From Neglectibacter timonensis (GTDB taxonomy: Bacteria; Bacillota; Clostridia; Oscillospirales; Acutalibacteraceae): 64,000 bases of DNA. This document shows positions 63,845 to 64,000 of this stretch, one piece after another. The notes below the pieces were generated by a model. It was not told where the DNA came from and did no database searches. It saw nothing but the letters and a program-made list of their open reading frames with translations. Within the stretch, counting starts at the first letter, position 1. Every line of letters begins with the position of its first letter. The position numbers were made by a program, and so were the translations under genes. The stretch spans positions 994,814 through 1,058,813 of the forward strand of contig NZ_LT160640.1 in the NCBI RefSeq assembly GCF_900048895.1, in the 5' to 3' direction.

Positions 63845-64000
63845 TTTCTGATTTAATCATATCAGGCAAGTCTCAAAAAGTACACACTTTTTATGAGAAT
63901 AATCAAAAGTTTTTACGCATACTTTCTGATACTTATTTGAGGTTTCATTTGCATGGTTTCAAAAAGTATAAATTCTGATACCACATCAACAAGCGGCCAT
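63845..64000. other. AT-rich upstream region at the window edge
   Basis: Holds the probable promoter of the minus-strand operon (TGATATGAT near 63855-63866) and repeated words: AAAAAGTA at two places and TTCTGATAC at two places. These could be operator or recombinase sites. No gene seen before the window ends. Confidence 0.35.

Overview
The window looks like a chromosome segment of a moderately GC-rich member of the Clostridia (Bacillota). The pointers are a dnaE-pfkA pair, the hprK/PHP/murB/rapZ/whiA cluster typical of this phylum, strong AGGAGG-type ribosome sites, and consensus promoters with about 17-base spacers. An Oscillospiraceae-type gut organism would fit the base composition, but the family cannot be fixed from this sequence. 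No rRNA, CRISPR array or complete insertion sequence was seen.

Layout. 1-7600 holds core metabolism and housekeeping: partial glyA, a TraX-like membrane protein, nth, a MalY/PatB lyase, a viroplasmin-RNase H, an SH3 lipoprotein and cysK. 7848-13870 is a four-gene MacB/Ykn-type efflux operon with two adaptor subunits and an ATPase carrying a long proline-rich tail. 14058-20270 is a mixed region: an old-yellow-enzyme homologue, a CbrA-like flavoprotein, GNAT and AraC/GyrI genes, a HAD phosphatase, and a nucleotidyltransferase next to an AAA ATPase. 20222-21677 holds a headless gene remnant and an AT-rich kinase that looks acquired. gapA, tex and an MFS gene with a YheO-type regulator follow. 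27462-38690 is one long peptide-scavenging operon: ridA, two M24 peptidases, an aminotransferase, an M29 aminopeptidase and the complete dppBCDFA transporter. One consensus promoter and a terminator-like leader hairpin precede it, so its genes probably import and break down peptides, with RidA detoxifying reactive imines. 38702-50702 is housekeeping on the minus strand: dgt, pfkA, dnaE, whiA, rapZ, murB, a PHP gene and hprK. A MATE exporter and the initiator tRNA follow.

From about 53087 to the right edge the DNA is mobile. A tyrosine integrase sits directly beside the initiator tRNA gene. A damaged type I restriction locus follows: complete hsdR, a gene for a PrrC-type tRNA anticodon nuclease, and only the 3' part of hsdS, with no hsdM. 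A second recombination module lies beyond it: a tyrosine integrase, a serine recombinase, a cysteine-rich small protein and a small ribbon-helix-helix gene. A LexA/SOS box lies just upstream of the recombinase operon.

The most notable find is the PrrC homologue. It keeps the whole predicted nuclease triad (R320, E324, H360), the ABC-type ATPase motifs and its position between hsdS and hsdR, yet the methyltransferase that normally silences it is absent from the window. The hsdS remnant still carries the TAEL repeat known from the EcoR124 family, encoded by three tandem 12-base units.
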